The notes beneath the pieces were generated by a model that was not told the origin of the DNA, did no database searches, and saw only the letters and a list, made by a program, of their open reading frames with translations. From NCBI GenBank assembly GCA_964397015.1, contig CAYNHL010000009.1:1-56514 (forward strand): DNA of 56,514 bases, given 5' to 3'. Position 1 is the first letter of the stretch; each line of letters starts with the position of its first letter. Below, piece after piece: positions 1-8,681 of the stretch. The position numbers and the translations under genes were made by a program. This stretch comes from MADRE2 sp964397015 (GTDB lineage: Bacteria > Desulfobacterota > Desulfobacteria > Desulfobacterales > Desulfobacteraceae).

Positions 1-927
1 ATTGTCTCCCAGCCGATAAAAGGGAAAAATCCGGTAAAAAAAGTTTTATCGGCGTGCATTGTCGCTATCTCCATCATACAGTCCATGTTGATCATCCGGA
101 AGTTCAAGCCCGACGCGGTACTGGGTCTGGGAGGGTTTTGTTCCTTTGCCGTTGTTTTCAGCGCCCGCCTTTTGGGAATCCCGACCGCCATTCAAGAACA
201 AAACTGCATTCCGGGAATTACAAACCGGCTGCTTTACAGGTTTTCAAAAATTGTTTTCACCGCTTTCAAAGATACCCGTGGATTTGAAGATCCTGAAAAA
301 GTCATGCATACTGGAAACCCAATCCGCAAAACCAGGGCGGCAACTTCTATTGACACAGACAAAGGGCAGGACAGGAACAATGACAGGTTCACGATCCTGA
401 TTACCGGCGGCAGCCAGGGAGCCCGAAGTATCAACAGGGCAGTGGTCCAGGCAGTTTCTCTGCTTTCGGACAAAAAGGATCTTTATCTTATCCACCAGAC
501 AGGGAAGGCGGATGAAAAGCAAATCCAGGAAGATTACCGGCGACTCGATGTCGAACACAGGGTCCGGGCGTTTTTCACTGACATGCCGCAGCAGCAGGAC
601 AGTGCCGATCTCGTCATCTGCCGCGCCGGGGCAGGCACCCTGTTTGAACTTGCTGCAAAAGGCCTGCCGGCCATTTTAATCCCGTATCCCCATGCAGCCG
701 ATGATCACCAGACGGCCAACGCTGCTGCAGTGGAACACCAGGGAGCCGGCATCATGATAAAAGAAACGCAGCTGACACCCCGGGGACTGGCTGAAAAAAT
801 CGATTTCCTGCGAAACAACAAAGATGTCCTTTTAAAAATGAAAAAGGCCTCCAGGTCCCTGGCCATGGAAAATGCGGATGAAATAATTGCCGGTCAACTT
901 CTGGAACTGGCAAAGAGGGTGGCATAG
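1..927 (+). CDS. murG: MurG, UDP-GlcNAc:lipid I transferase (5' end cut off)
   Basis: The frame is open from base 1 and has no start in view, so the N-terminus lies outside the window; about 308 codons are present of a usual ~360. MurG adds GlcNAc to lipid I at the inner face of the cytoplasmic membrane, giving lipid II. Recognisable are the KFKPDAVLGLGG segment near the start, the TGGSQGARSIN motif that opens the C-terminal Rossmann domain, and the RAGAGTLFELAAKGLPAILIP donor-binding segment. The family normally has a Gly-rich turn upstream of what is seen here. murC follows after two bases, so the two are co-transcribed in a dcw cluster. The identification is secure; only the missing N-terminus limits it. 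Confidence 0.95.
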   Translation: MVSQPIKGKNPVKKVLSACIVAISIIQSMLIIRKFKPDAVLGLGGFCSFAVVFSARLLGIPTAIQEQNCIPGITNRLLYRFSKIVFTAFKDTRGFEDPEKVMHTGNPIRKTRAATSIDTDKGQDRNNDRFTILITGGSQGARSINRAVVQAVSLLSDKKDLYLIHQTGKADEKQIQEDYRRLDVEHRVRAFFTDMPQQQDSADLVICRAGAGTLFELAAKGLPAILIPYPHAADDHQTANAAAVEHQGAGIMIKETQLTPRGLAEKIDFLRNNKDVLLKMKKASRSLAMENADEIIAGQLLELAKRVA

Positions 928-929
928 AT

Positions 930-2297
930 ATGTACCAGAAAAATTATCACATTCATTTTGTCGGCATCGGCGGCATCGGCATGAGCGGAATTGCAGAACT
1001 GCTGCTGTCTCTGGGCTACACGGTCTCCGGCTCCGATCTCAAACTCAGCGGTATAACACGGCGGCTTGAAAAACTAGGGGCGACTGTATTTCAGGGTCAC
1101 AGCGGCGAACAGATCAACGGGGCATCCGTGGTTGTCACCTCTAGTGCCATTCCCGCTGAAAATCCGGAGGTGCTTGCAGCCACAGCTCAATCCATCCAGA
1201 TCATCTCCCGGGCAGACATGCTCGCGGAACTGATGAGGATCAAATATGCCATTGCCGTATCCGGCGCCCACGGCAAGACATCGACCACTGCCATGATCGC
1301 CCATATACTGAACCAGGCCGGCCTTGACCCTACCGTGGTCATAGGCGGCCTCCTGAAAAACCTGGGAACCAATGCCCTTCACGGAAAGGGTGATTTTATC
1401 GTTGCCGAAGCCGATGAAAGCGACGGATCCTTTTTAAAGTACACCCCGGCCATTGCCGTGGTCACCAATATTGACCTTGAACACCTTGATTTTTACAAGG
1501 ATATCGAGGACATCAAGAAAGCGTTCATTACCTTTATCAATTCCGTCCCGTTCTACGGCCTGGCTGTCCTGTGCCTGGACAACAACCATATCCAGGATAT
1601 CCTGCCGAGGGTCAAAAGCCGCCACATCACTTACGGCCTGTCCGCACAGGCGGATGTCAGGGCTGCTGACATTAAGCTTGCCGGTACCAGGAGCCGGTTT
1701 ACAGTATTTCATAAAGATACACCCTTAGGTGAACTCCAGCTGAACCTGTCCGGCCGGCACAACATACTGAATGCACTTGCCGGTATTGCAACAGGAATAG
1801 AATTGAACATCGGTTTTTCCGGCATCAAGGATGCCCTGGAAAAAATAGACGGTGTCCAGAGACGGCTCGAGATAAAGGGAGAAAAAAAGGGGATTCTGGT
1901 CATGGACGACTACGGCCACCACCCCACTGAAATAACGGCGACACTGACAGCCGTCAGGGAAAGCTTTTCAGACCGCCGCCTGATAGTTCTTTTTCAACCC
2001 CACCGGTATTCCAGGACCCGGGCATTGTTTGACGAGTTTACCCGGTCCTTTTACCAGTCCGATATCCTGTTGATCCTGCCCATTTATGCTGCAAGTGAAC
2101 CGGAAATCGAGGGGGTGAATTCCGTTCTGCTGTGTGAAAATATCCAGGCACACGGCCACAAGAACGTGCATCATGCCCAGGGATTCAACGAGGCATTGTC
2201 ACTTATTTCAAAGCAGCTCAAACAAAATGACCTGGTACTGACCCTGGGGGCGGGCGATATTTACCTGCTGGGTGAAAAACTTCTGGAAGTGATTTGA
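930..2297 (+). CDS. murC: MurC, UDP-N-acetylmuramate--L-alanine ligase
   Basis: A cytoplasmic ATP-dependent Mur ligase that adds the first peptide residue, L-alanine, to UDP-MurNAc. The 455-residue length is normal. The N-terminal UDP-binding domain shows HFVGIGGIGMSGIAE (about residues 9-23), and the central ATPase domain has the P-loop GAHGKTSTT (about 112-120). The Mur-ligase motifs EADESDGSF, NIDLEHLD and DDYGHHPTEI follow, and the C-terminal domain begins near HRYSRTRALFDEF. The start is two bases after murG. The stop codon precedes the murB ATG by two bases, so murG-murC-murB form a tight unit. Nothing is missing. Confidence 0.97.
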   Translation: MYQKNYHIHFVGIGGIGMSGIAELLLSLGYTVSGSDLKLSGITRRLEKLGATVFQGHSGEQINGASVVVTSSAIPAENPEVLAATAQSIQIISRADMLAELMRIKYAIAVSGAHGKTSTTAMIAHILNQAGLDPTVVIGGLLKNLGTNALHGKGDFIVAEADESDGSFLKYTPAIAVVTNIDLEHLDFYKDIEDIKKAFITFINSVPFYGLAVLCLDNNHIQDILPRVKSRHITYGLSAQADVRAADIKLAGTRSRFTVFHKDTPLGELQLNLSGRHNILNALAGIATGIELNIGFSGIKDALEKIDGVQRRLEIKGEKKGILVMDDYGHHPTEITATLTAVRESFSDRRLIVLFQPHRYSRTRALFDEFTRSFYQSDILLILPIYAASEPEIEGVNSVLLCENIQAHGHKNVHHAQGFNEALSLISKQLKQNDLVLTLGAGDIYLLGEKLLEVI

Positions 2298-2299
2298 TT

Positions 2300-3241
2300 A
2301 TGACAAAAATACAATCCCATGCATACCGGCAGTTTGTCAAAATATTCTCCCTGCGCGAGAACGAGCCGCTGAAGAATCACACATCTTTCAAGGTAGGCGG
2401 TCCGGCCGACCTGTTCGTCCGTCCTGGAACATTAGAAGAGCTGCAGCGCCTGATCATGGCTGCAAATTCACTTGAAATCCCGGTAACGACAATTGGCGGC
2501 GGTACCAATCTTCTTGTCACTGACAAGGGAATAAGAGGACTTGTTATCAATACTTCAGGACTTACCGGCCCCATTGATACACATTTAGAAAAAAACGGGA
2601 CAGTCCGTCTGGTGTCTCCTGCCGGAAACCGCCTGAGCACGATCTGCCGTTATGCATTGGACAACGGCCTTTCAGGCCTTGAATTTGCCGCCGGTATACC
2701 GGGCACCATCGGCGGAGCCGTCAGGATGAACGCAGGTACTCCGGATGGTGATATGTCCGGTATTGTCGGGCATATCAAAACCATTGACAGATCAAATGCA
2801 TCTGTTTCTACCACGGACAGGTCCGGTTTGACTGCCGGGTACCGCCATATGAAAATTCCCGGAAAAGTCATGGCTGATATAATTATAATAGAAGCCGGGC
2901 TCCTGCTTGAACCCGGAGACCCTGACGTCATTTCAAACCGCCATGCTTCATTCATGAAAAGACGTAAAGCCACCCAGCCCTTATCCAGTCCCAGTGCAGG
3001 ATGTATATTCAAGAACCCGGACGGACAAAAATCAGCCGGTGAACTGATCGACCAGTGCGGATTGAAAGGGCACCGGGCCGGCCAGGCAATGGTATCTGAA
3101 AAACATGCCAACTACATTGTCAATACCGGCCAGGCTACTTGTGAACAGATTATGACCCTTATGGATATCATAAAAAAAAAGGTATGGGAGAGATACCGCA
3201 TCGATTTAAAAGCAGAGGTCAAAATTGAAGGCGAACTCTAA
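2300..3241 (+). CDS. murB: MurB, UDP-N-acetylenolpyruvoylglucosamine reductase
   Basis: A flavoenzyme that reduces UDP-GlcNAc-enolpyruvate to UDP-MurNAc with NADPH. The protein has 313 residues from the ATG at 2300. A TTG at 2294 overlaps the murC stop, but the GGAAG at 2285-2289 sits at better spacing for 2300. FAD-binding segments NHTSFKVGGPADLFV, GGGTNLLV and GIPGTIGGAVRMNAG are clear. The C-terminal domain carries SPSAGCIFKNP, which contains the Ser-X-Gly-Cys region of MurB, then AGELIDQCGLKGHRAG and SEKHANYIVN. The short domain-3 layout looks like type IIb MurB (Bacillus-like). Its end overlaps ftsQ by 17 bases. Confidence 0.95.
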   Translation: MTKIQSHAYRQFVKIFSLRENEPLKNHTSFKVGGPADLFVRPGTLEELQRLIMAANSLEIPVTTIGGGTNLLVTDKGIRGLVINTSGLTGPIDTHLEKNGTVRLVSPAGNRLSTICRYALDNGLSGLEFAAGIPGTIGGAVRMNAGTPDGDMSGIVGHIKTIDRSNASVSTTDRSGLTAGYRHMKIPGKVMADIIIIEAGLLLEPGDPDVISNRHASFMKRRKATQPLSSPSAGCIFKNPDGQKSAGELIDQCGLKGHRAGQAMVSEKHANYIVNTGQATCEQIMTLMDIIKKKVWERYRIDLKAEVKIEGEL

Positions 3242-4112
3242 AATAACACCCAACCGGTACAGGCCGGCGCCGAAAAAAAACAGGCAGGGCGGCAAAAAGA
3301 AACGCCTGAACAGAAGCGAAAGTCTGAAATTGATCCTGGGATTCTTTCTTGTTGTTGTCATCAGTCTCACAGCTGTATTCATCCATGATTTTTTCATGCA
3401 GTCTTCATGGTTTCGCATCAGGCAGGTGACTGTTTCAGGACATGACATGGCAACACGGCAATCAATTTGTTCCCTTGCCGGCCTTGAAAAAACCGACACG
3501 GTGTTTTCCATCAACCGTGGCCATATCCAAAAACGAATTGCATCCCATCCCTGGATTGAATCGGCTTCAGTATCAAGGGTATTGCCCAATCGCCTTTCAA
3601 TTTCAGTAACCGAACATCAGCCGCTTGCAGTAGTTCAGGTTGCCGGGGATGTAAAACTCATAATCAACCGCAAAGGCAGACCATTCACAGAACTGATGCC
3701 GGAGGACGGCCTTGCGGGCACTCTCCCTGAAATCAAGGGGCCTGTCCTTGAAAAGACAGAAGGCTCTCATGCTTTCAACGGAATCGCATTTGAGGCAGCC
3801 ATGGCCCTGCTGAAAAAAGAAACAGGCCTGGATATCAGGCATATATACTGCAATGAAAACACAGGCATCACGGTTGAAACAGCAAATCTGTTTCCTGCCG
3901 CGCTAAGTGTTGACAACAGGCTGGTCAGTCTCAAGCTGGGATTCGATCGTTTTCCACAAAAACTCAAACAGGCAGAAACCATTGTGTCCTACATGAAACA
4001 GTACATGCCCCACAAACAAATCCATGCCATGGATCTGTTCAGCACCCAGACAATATTTGTAAAAACAACAGACATAGAAACTCTGCACAACACTTTAGAA
4101 AAGGGGGTTTGA
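3225..4112 (+). CDS. ftsQ: FtsQ/DivIB-type division protein
   Basis: A bitopic inner-membrane divisome protein that links early and late division proteins. The 295 residues comprise a basic cytoplasmic tail (1-35, Lys/Arg rich), one membrane helix (about 36-57, LILGFFLVVVISLTAVFI), a POTRA domain starting near WFRIRQVTVSG, and a beta domain. The HPWIESASVSRVLPNRLSI segment is typical of FtsQ. The start is TTG at 3225 inside murB. A GAGG at 3214-3217 lies seven bases upstream, and no in-frame ATG occurs before the membrane helix, so the TTG is likely real. The stop overlaps the ftsA start region. No ddl gene lies between murB and ftsQ. Confidence 0.88.
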   Translation: MKANSKITPNRYRPAPKKNRQGGKKKRLNRSESLKLILGFFLVVVISLTAVFIHDFFMQSSWFRIRQVTVSGHDMATRQSICSLAGLEKTDTVFSINRGHIQKRIASHPWIESASVSRVLPNRLSISVTEHQPLAVVQVAGDVKLIINRKGRPFTELMPEDGLAGTLPEIKGPVLEKTEGSHAFNGIAFEAAMALLKKETGLDIRHIYCNENTGITVETANLFPAALSVDNRLVSLKLGFDRFPQKLKQAETIVSYMKQYMPHKQIHAMDLFSTQTIFVKTTDIETLHNTLEKGV

Positions 4113-4114
4113 TT

Positions 4115-5341
4115 TTGCAGGGAAACGAAAAAATAATTGTAGGCCTGGATATCGGCACCACGAAAATCTGTGCAGTTGTCGGGGAATACATCGATGATGA
4201 GATAAACATCATCGGTGTCGGCACCCATCCCTCCACCGGCATGCGCAAGGGAACGGTCGTCAATATCGAATCAACTGTGGATTCCATCAGAAAGGCGGTT
4301 GAAGAGGCTGAACTCATGGCTGGATGTGACATATCATCGGTATATGTCGGGATCGCCGGGAACCATATCAAGGGGTTCAACAGCCACGGCATCATCGCCA
4401 TCAAGGGCCGTGAAATATCGGACCAGGATGTCGAACGTGTGGTCGATGCTGCCAAGGCGGTGGCCATTCCCACTGACAGGGAAATTCTTCATGTCATTCC
4501 CCAGGAATTCATAGTGGATGACATGGAATCCATACAGAATCCCGTGGGCATGACCGCTATCCGGCTGGAGGCCAAGATACACATTGTCACAGGAGCGGTA
4601 TCCTCGGCCCGGAATATCGTCAAATGCTGTAACAGGGCCGGCCTTGAAGTCTGTGATATCGTTCTTGAAAGCCTGGCGTCCGGCGAGGCGGTACTGACCG
4701 GTGAAGAAAAAGAACTCGGGTGCGCCCTGGCCGATATGGGAGGCGGCACAACTGACCTTGCCCTGTTCAAGGACAACAATATCAAGTACATTTATGAACT
4801 TACACTGGGCGGTCACAACCTGACCAACGATATCAGCGTGGGCCTTCGCACCCCTTTGCCGGAAGCGGAAACAATCAAAGTCAAACACGGCACCTGTGTC
4901 CCCCAGAATATCAAGCCCGGGGAAACCATCGATGTACCTGCTGTTGGCGGACGCGAACCCAAAAGACTGTCCAAGGGAATCCTGGCTGAAATCCTGGAAC
5001 CAAGGGTGGAGGAAATATTTTCTTTACTCAAACACGAACTGTATGCCAGCGGCCTTGAAAACTCATTTCCAGCAGGATTTATCATCACAGGCGGCAGTGT
5101 CCTGCTGGATGGCATCACCCAGGTGGCGGAATCGGTATTCAACGTGCCGGTCCGCATCGGTGAGCCTGATAAAATCGGAGGGCTCAAGGACATAGTGAAA
5201 AATCCGGCTTATGCCACTGCAGTCGGCCTGGTTATATACGGTAACAAGAACAGCTGCCGGGTAATTTTCAAGGACAGTGATCAAAATGTGATCAAGCAGA
5301 TAATCAATAGAATGAAACAATGGTTTAAAGATATTATTTAA
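4115..5341 (+). CDS. ftsA: FtsA, actin-like divisome protein
   Basis: A cytoplasmic actin-family ATPase that tethers FtsZ to the membrane. It has 408 residues from TTG 4115. A TTG at 4109 is also possible, but the AGGGGG at 4102-4107 gives a workable seven-base gap only for 4115, and the protein then starts just before IIVGLDIGTTKICAVVGE. Actin-fold motifs are phosphate-1 DIGTTK, phosphate-2 LADMGGGTTDLALF and the adenosine motif GFIITGGSVLLDGI. The 1C subdomain (HVIPQEFIVDDMESIQNPVG) is present. The C-terminus ends with an amphipathic segment (IINRMKQWFKDII), as expected for the membrane-targeting helix. ftsZ follows after 20 bases. Confidence 0.95.
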   Translation: MQGNEKIIVGLDIGTTKICAVVGEYIDDEINIIGVGTHPSTGMRKGTVVNIESTVDSIRKAVEEAELMAGCDISSVYVGIAGNHIKGFNSHGIIAIKGREISDQDVERVVDAAKAVAIPTDREILHVIPQEFIVDDMESIQNPVGMTAIRLEAKIHIVTGAVSSARNIVKCCNRAGLEVCDIVLESLASGEAVLTGEEKELGCALADMGGGTTDLALFKDNNIKYIYELTLGGHNLTNDISVGLRTPLPEAETIKVKHGTCVPQNIKPGETIDVPAVGGREPKRLSKGILAEILEPRVEEIFSLLKHELYASGLENSFPAGFIITGGSVLLDGITQVAESVFNVPVRIGEPDKIGGLKDIVKNPAYATAVGLVIYGNKNSCRVIFKDSDQNVIKQIINRMKQWFKDII

Positions 5342-5361
5342 TTAACCTTAGGAGGTGGATG

Positions 5362-6624
5362 ATGACGTTTTCCTATCTTGAAAGTGACAATTCAGCAAAA
5401 ATCAAGGTAATCGGTGTCGGAGGAGCCGGTGGCAATGCAGTGAACAACATGATTGATTCCAAGCTCAAAGGGGTCACCTTCATTGTGGCCAACACCGATG
5501 CCCAGGCCCTGGAGTTTTCCCGGGCAGAAACAAAAATCCAGCTGGGCACCCAACTTACCGAAGGACTAGGGGCCGGTGCAGATCCCAATGTCGGCCGCGA
5601 AGCCGCCCATGAAAACATTGATGAAATTCGACAGTCCCTCGAGGACAGCCACATGGTTTTCATCACCGCCGGGTTCGGAGGCGGCACCGGAACAGGCGCC
5701 GCCCCTGTCATTGCTGAAATCTGCAAGGACCTTGGTGTACTGACTGTTGCCGTTGTATCCAAACCCTTTTCCTTTGAAGGCAAAAAAAGAGAAAAAATTG
5801 CCATGGAAGGGCTGGAAAAGCTTCAGGGCATAACCGATACCGTTATTACAATTCCCAACGACAGGCTCAGGGGCATCGCACCCAAGGGTGCCAGAATGCT
5901 TGACATGTTCATCAAGGCGGATGAAATCCTTCACCACTCCGTAAAAGGCATAACAGACCTGATCATGATGCCCGGCCTGGTCAACCTGGACTTTGCAGAT
6001 GTCCGGACCACCATGAGAAAAGCCGGCATGGCTCTGATGGGCATCGGAATTGCCAGCGGTGAAAACCGTGCCACAGAAGCTGCGGAAAAAGCCATTTCCC
6101 ACCCGCTGCTGGAAGATATTTCAATTTCAGGCGCCAAGGGTGTGCTCATGAACATTACCTCGAGCAGTGACTTGACCATGGATGAAATGACCGAAGCTTC
6201 CGAACGTATTTACAAGGAAGTCGGAGATGATGCGGAAATCATCTGGGGCCAGACCATTGACGATTCCCTGGGTGATGAAATGCGGATCACTGTCATTGCA
6301 ACGGGAATCGGACAGGATGACAAGACGGTCAATGCCCGTATCCACCGCTTTGAAACTGCAGCACACGCAGCCAGGGCTTCCCGGCCAGCAATGCCCGCAA
6401 AGGAGACGATGGAATCCTTTTCTAACCGGGACAACAATACCCGGGGGCGTGTCCGGCAGCCTACCGAAGAGGAGCTGGCCAACTGGAATGAATTTGACAG
6501 TCCGATAGTTGTCAAGCACAAAAAAGCGGTTGGATCAGATGAGCTGATTCATGATTATCCATCATATGATTATGACAATAACGATCTGGAGGTACCCACA
6601 TTTTTAAGGCGAAAAGCTGATTGA
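5362..6624 (+). CDS. ftsZ: FtsZ, tubulin-like division GTPase
   Basis: Forms the cytokinetic Z ring. It has 420 residues from ATG 5362. ATG 5359 is directly adjacent, but AGGAGG at 5350-5355 spaces better with 5362. The N-terminal motif KVIGVGGAGGNAVNNM, the tubulin signature GGGTGTGAAP and the T7-loop region NLDFADVRTTM are intact. After the globular core come an acidic/polar linker (about 325-400) and the C-terminal peptide LEVPTFLRRKAD, which binds FtsA and other partners. It is the last division gene of this cluster. No hairpin separates it from the radical SAM gene three bases downstream. Confidence 0.97.
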   Translation: MTFSYLESDNSAKIKVIGVGGAGGNAVNNMIDSKLKGVTFIVANTDAQALEFSRAETKIQLGTQLTEGLGAGADPNVGREAAHENIDEIRQSLEDSHMVFITAGFGGGTGTGAAPVIAEICKDLGVLTVAVVSKPFSFEGKKREKIAMEGLEKLQGITDTVITIPNDRLRGIAPKGARMLDMFIKADEILHHSVKGITDLIMMPGLVNLDFADVRTTMRKAGMALMGIGIASGENRATEAAEKAISHPLLEDISISGAKGVLMNITSSSDLTMDEMTEASERIYKEVGDDAEIIWGQTIDDSLGDEMRITVIATGIGQDDKTVNARIHRFETAAHAARASRPAMPAKETMESFSNRDNNTRGRVRQPTEEELANWNEFDSPIVVKHKKAVGSDELIHDYPSYDYDNNDLEVPTFLRRKAD

Positions 6625-6627
6625 TGA

Positions 6628-8319
6628 ATGAAATCCAGGCGGCCTCAATCACCAACGGATAAATCCGCTGCCGAAACGGGAAGCATCTTCAAACAGGGCC
6701 GGGGCCTTGTAAAGGCGGCGCTGGTCTACCCCAACACATACAGGACCGGTATGTCGAACCTGGGGTTCCAGACGGTATACCGCCTGGCAAATGAACTGAA
6801 GCATGTCCAGTGTCAGCGGGTATTTCTTCCTGACAGGCAGGATTTTTCCCAGAGAATTGTTTCGGTCGAAAGTCACCAGCCCCTGGATCAGTTTGACATC
6901 ATTCTGTTTTCAATTTCATTTGAAAACGATTTTATACATCTTGTTCACCTCCTTAGGGAAGCAGGCCTCCCACCGCGATCATCCGATCGAAACACCATCC
7001 ACCCCCTGGTGGTCGCGGGGGGAGTCGCCTGTTTCCTGAACCCTGAGCCCATTGCAGATTTTATCGACTGTTTTCTTTTAGGAGAAGCGGAACAATTGAT
7101 CAATGGGTTTTTCAACCTTTACGACCGGTATCCGGACCGGTCAACGCTGCTTGACATTATAGAATCAAACCTTCCCGGGGCGTATGTCCCTTCCCTGCGC
7201 AGTCCAATATGCTGGCAGCCGCCACAAACTGCCGGCCCCGAACCTGAAATCCCTATACAGCACGTGCCCGACCTTTCAGGTATCGTGACCTGTACCCAGG
7301 TGCTGACCCGGCATACGGCTTTCAGTCAGCGGGTGCTGATCGAGACCGGCAGGGGGTGTCCCCATGGTTGCCGGTTCTGCAGTGCCGGATTCATCTACCG
7401 CCCTCCCAGGACATATCCCTTGTCCAATATTGTTCAGGCCATGGACAGTGCGTCCATGATCACCCCCAGGATAGGACTGGTCAGTTCAGCCGTATCCAAC
7501 CACCCTGACATCAACCAGATCTGCAGTCATGGCATCGAAAAACAACTGGACCTTTCGTTTTCATCACTGCGGGCGGACGCCCTGACCGAAGATCTTGTCA
7601 GCGGCATGGCCAGATCCGGCGTAAAAACTGCTACCATAGCACCTGAAGCAGGTTCCCAGCGAATGCGGGACACCATCAACAAAAAACTGGATGAAGCAGT
7701 CATCCTCTCCTGTGTAAGCCGGTTTATCAATGCCGGCATCCCCAATCTCCGCCTGTATTTCATGATCGGGCTGCCCCATGAAACAAAAGACGATGTTCAG
7801 GCCATTGTCGATCTGACGTTGAAAATCAAGCATACTTTTTTAGAATGCTCCAGAGAACAGCATCGCATCGGAACTATTACGCTGAGCATCAACCCGTTCA
7901 TCCCCAAACCCGCCACTCCTTTCCAGTGGGCGGCCATGCAGCCACTGAAAATTCTGCGCAGCAGAATGAACCTTATCAAATCCGGCCTCAAAAAAGTTTC
8001 AAACCTGAAAATATCTTTTGAGTCCCTGAAACAGGCAAGGATAAACGCCCTGCTGTCCAGGGCCGACCGCACAGGGTCAAAGATCATTGAAGAAGCTCTA
8101 AAAAACGGGTGGACACATGTGCTCAAATCATTTCCAGACTATGTAAATACCGTGGTACACACTACGCATGACCCTGATACTGTTTTTCCCTGGGAATTTC
8201 TTGACAGCGGGGTTGCCCGTTCATTTCTGCTTGACGAATACAATCGTGCCGGGCGTGCAAGGACCACACGGGCCTGCCCCATGATTGACTGCAATGACTG
8301 CCGCCTGTGTAAAAATTAA
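6628..8319 (+). CDS. B12-domain-like radical SAM protein, function unknown
   Basis: A 563-residue protein. The N-terminal ~200 residues resemble the cobalamin-binding-like fold of the TIGR03960-type radical SAM proteins (ALVYPNTYRTGMSNLGFQ, then VVAGGVACFLNPEPIADF and FLLGEAEQ). A radical SAM core follows, with the cluster motif C244-x3-C248-x2-C251 in RGCPHGCRFCSAG. The C-terminus has several cysteines (ACPMIDCNDCRLCKN), possibly a second metal site. No obvious corrinoid-binding DxHxxG motif is visible, so B12 use is unproven. It starts three bases after ftsZ and is probably read through from it. Substrate and reaction are unknown; the family has been linked only by sequence to RNA or lipid modification. 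The end overlaps the convergent remnant gene by four bases. Confidence 0.8.
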   Translation: MKSRRPQSPTDKSAAETGSIFKQGRGLVKAALVYPNTYRTGMSNLGFQTVYRLANELKHVQCQRVFLPDRQDFSQRIVSVESHQPLDQFDIILFSISFENDFIHLVHLLREAGLPPRSSDRNTIHPLVVAGGVACFLNPEPIADFIDCFLLGEAEQLINGFFNLYDRYPDRSTLLDIIESNLPGAYVPSLRSPICWQPPQTAGPEPEIPIQHVPDLSGIVTCTQVLTRHTAFSQRVLIETGRGCPHGCRFCSAGFIYRPPRTYPLSNIVQAMDSASMITPRIGLVSSAVSNHPDINQICSHGIEKQLDLSFSSLRADALTEDLVSGMARSGVKTATIAPEAGSQRMRDTINKKLDEAVILSCVSRFINAGIPNLRLYFMIGLPHETKDDVQAIVDLTLKIKHTFLECSREQHRIGTITLSINPFIPKPATPFQWAAMQPLKILRSRMNLIKSGLKKVSNLKISFESLKQARINALLSRADRTGSKIIEEALKNGWTHVLKSFPDYVNTVVHTTHDPDTVFPWEFLDSGVARSFLLDEYNRAGRARTTRACPMIDCNDCRLCKN

Positions 8320-8537
8320 AGCTGACTGATATACCTGAGCAGTGAATTTATTACGCTGATACACAAGGCAGCAAGAATCGTGGTACCAAAACCGCTGATT
8401 TCAAAGTTATTTACAACACGATCCGTGATCCACAGCAAAACAGCATTCACGACAAATATGAACAGCCCCAGTGTGAGAATGATCAACGGCAGGGAAACTA
8501 ACACCAGCAGCCAGCACGGGTGTTTTTCATTGAAATT
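8316..8537 (-). pseudogene. C-terminal half of a phage-holin-family-IV-type membrane protein
   Basis: The readable frame runs from a stop just above 8537 down to 8316 and contains no ATG; the best starts would be GTG at 8504 or CTG codons just above it. The product (about 62-74 residues) matches the C-terminal half of the ~115-residue holin-superfamily-IV (Pfam 04020-like) proteins: two membrane helices around LPLIILTLGLFIFVVNAVLLW and GTTILAALCISVINSLL, with the TDRVVNNFEISGF link. The N-terminal helices that the family normally has are not found upstream in any frame. I call it a decayed remnant. A functional two-helix protein is possible but less likely. Despite the name, these are chromosomal membrane proteins and do not imply a prophage. 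Confidence 0.6.
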
Positions 8538-8681
8538 TCATTTTTTTCTTGTGTATATTTCCAATTAATTTTATAAGATATCTTTGTTTTCAGGTGTCAA
8601 AAAGATTGAATTGTAAGATGATGCCGTGAAACAACGGATCATCAGGAATAAAAGACAACGTAACAGAACTTAGGAGGTTGT

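Noticed and set aside
8316..8537. Sign of a prophage
   Set aside because: The holin-family name is misleading; no phage genes, integrase or att-like repeats are nearby.
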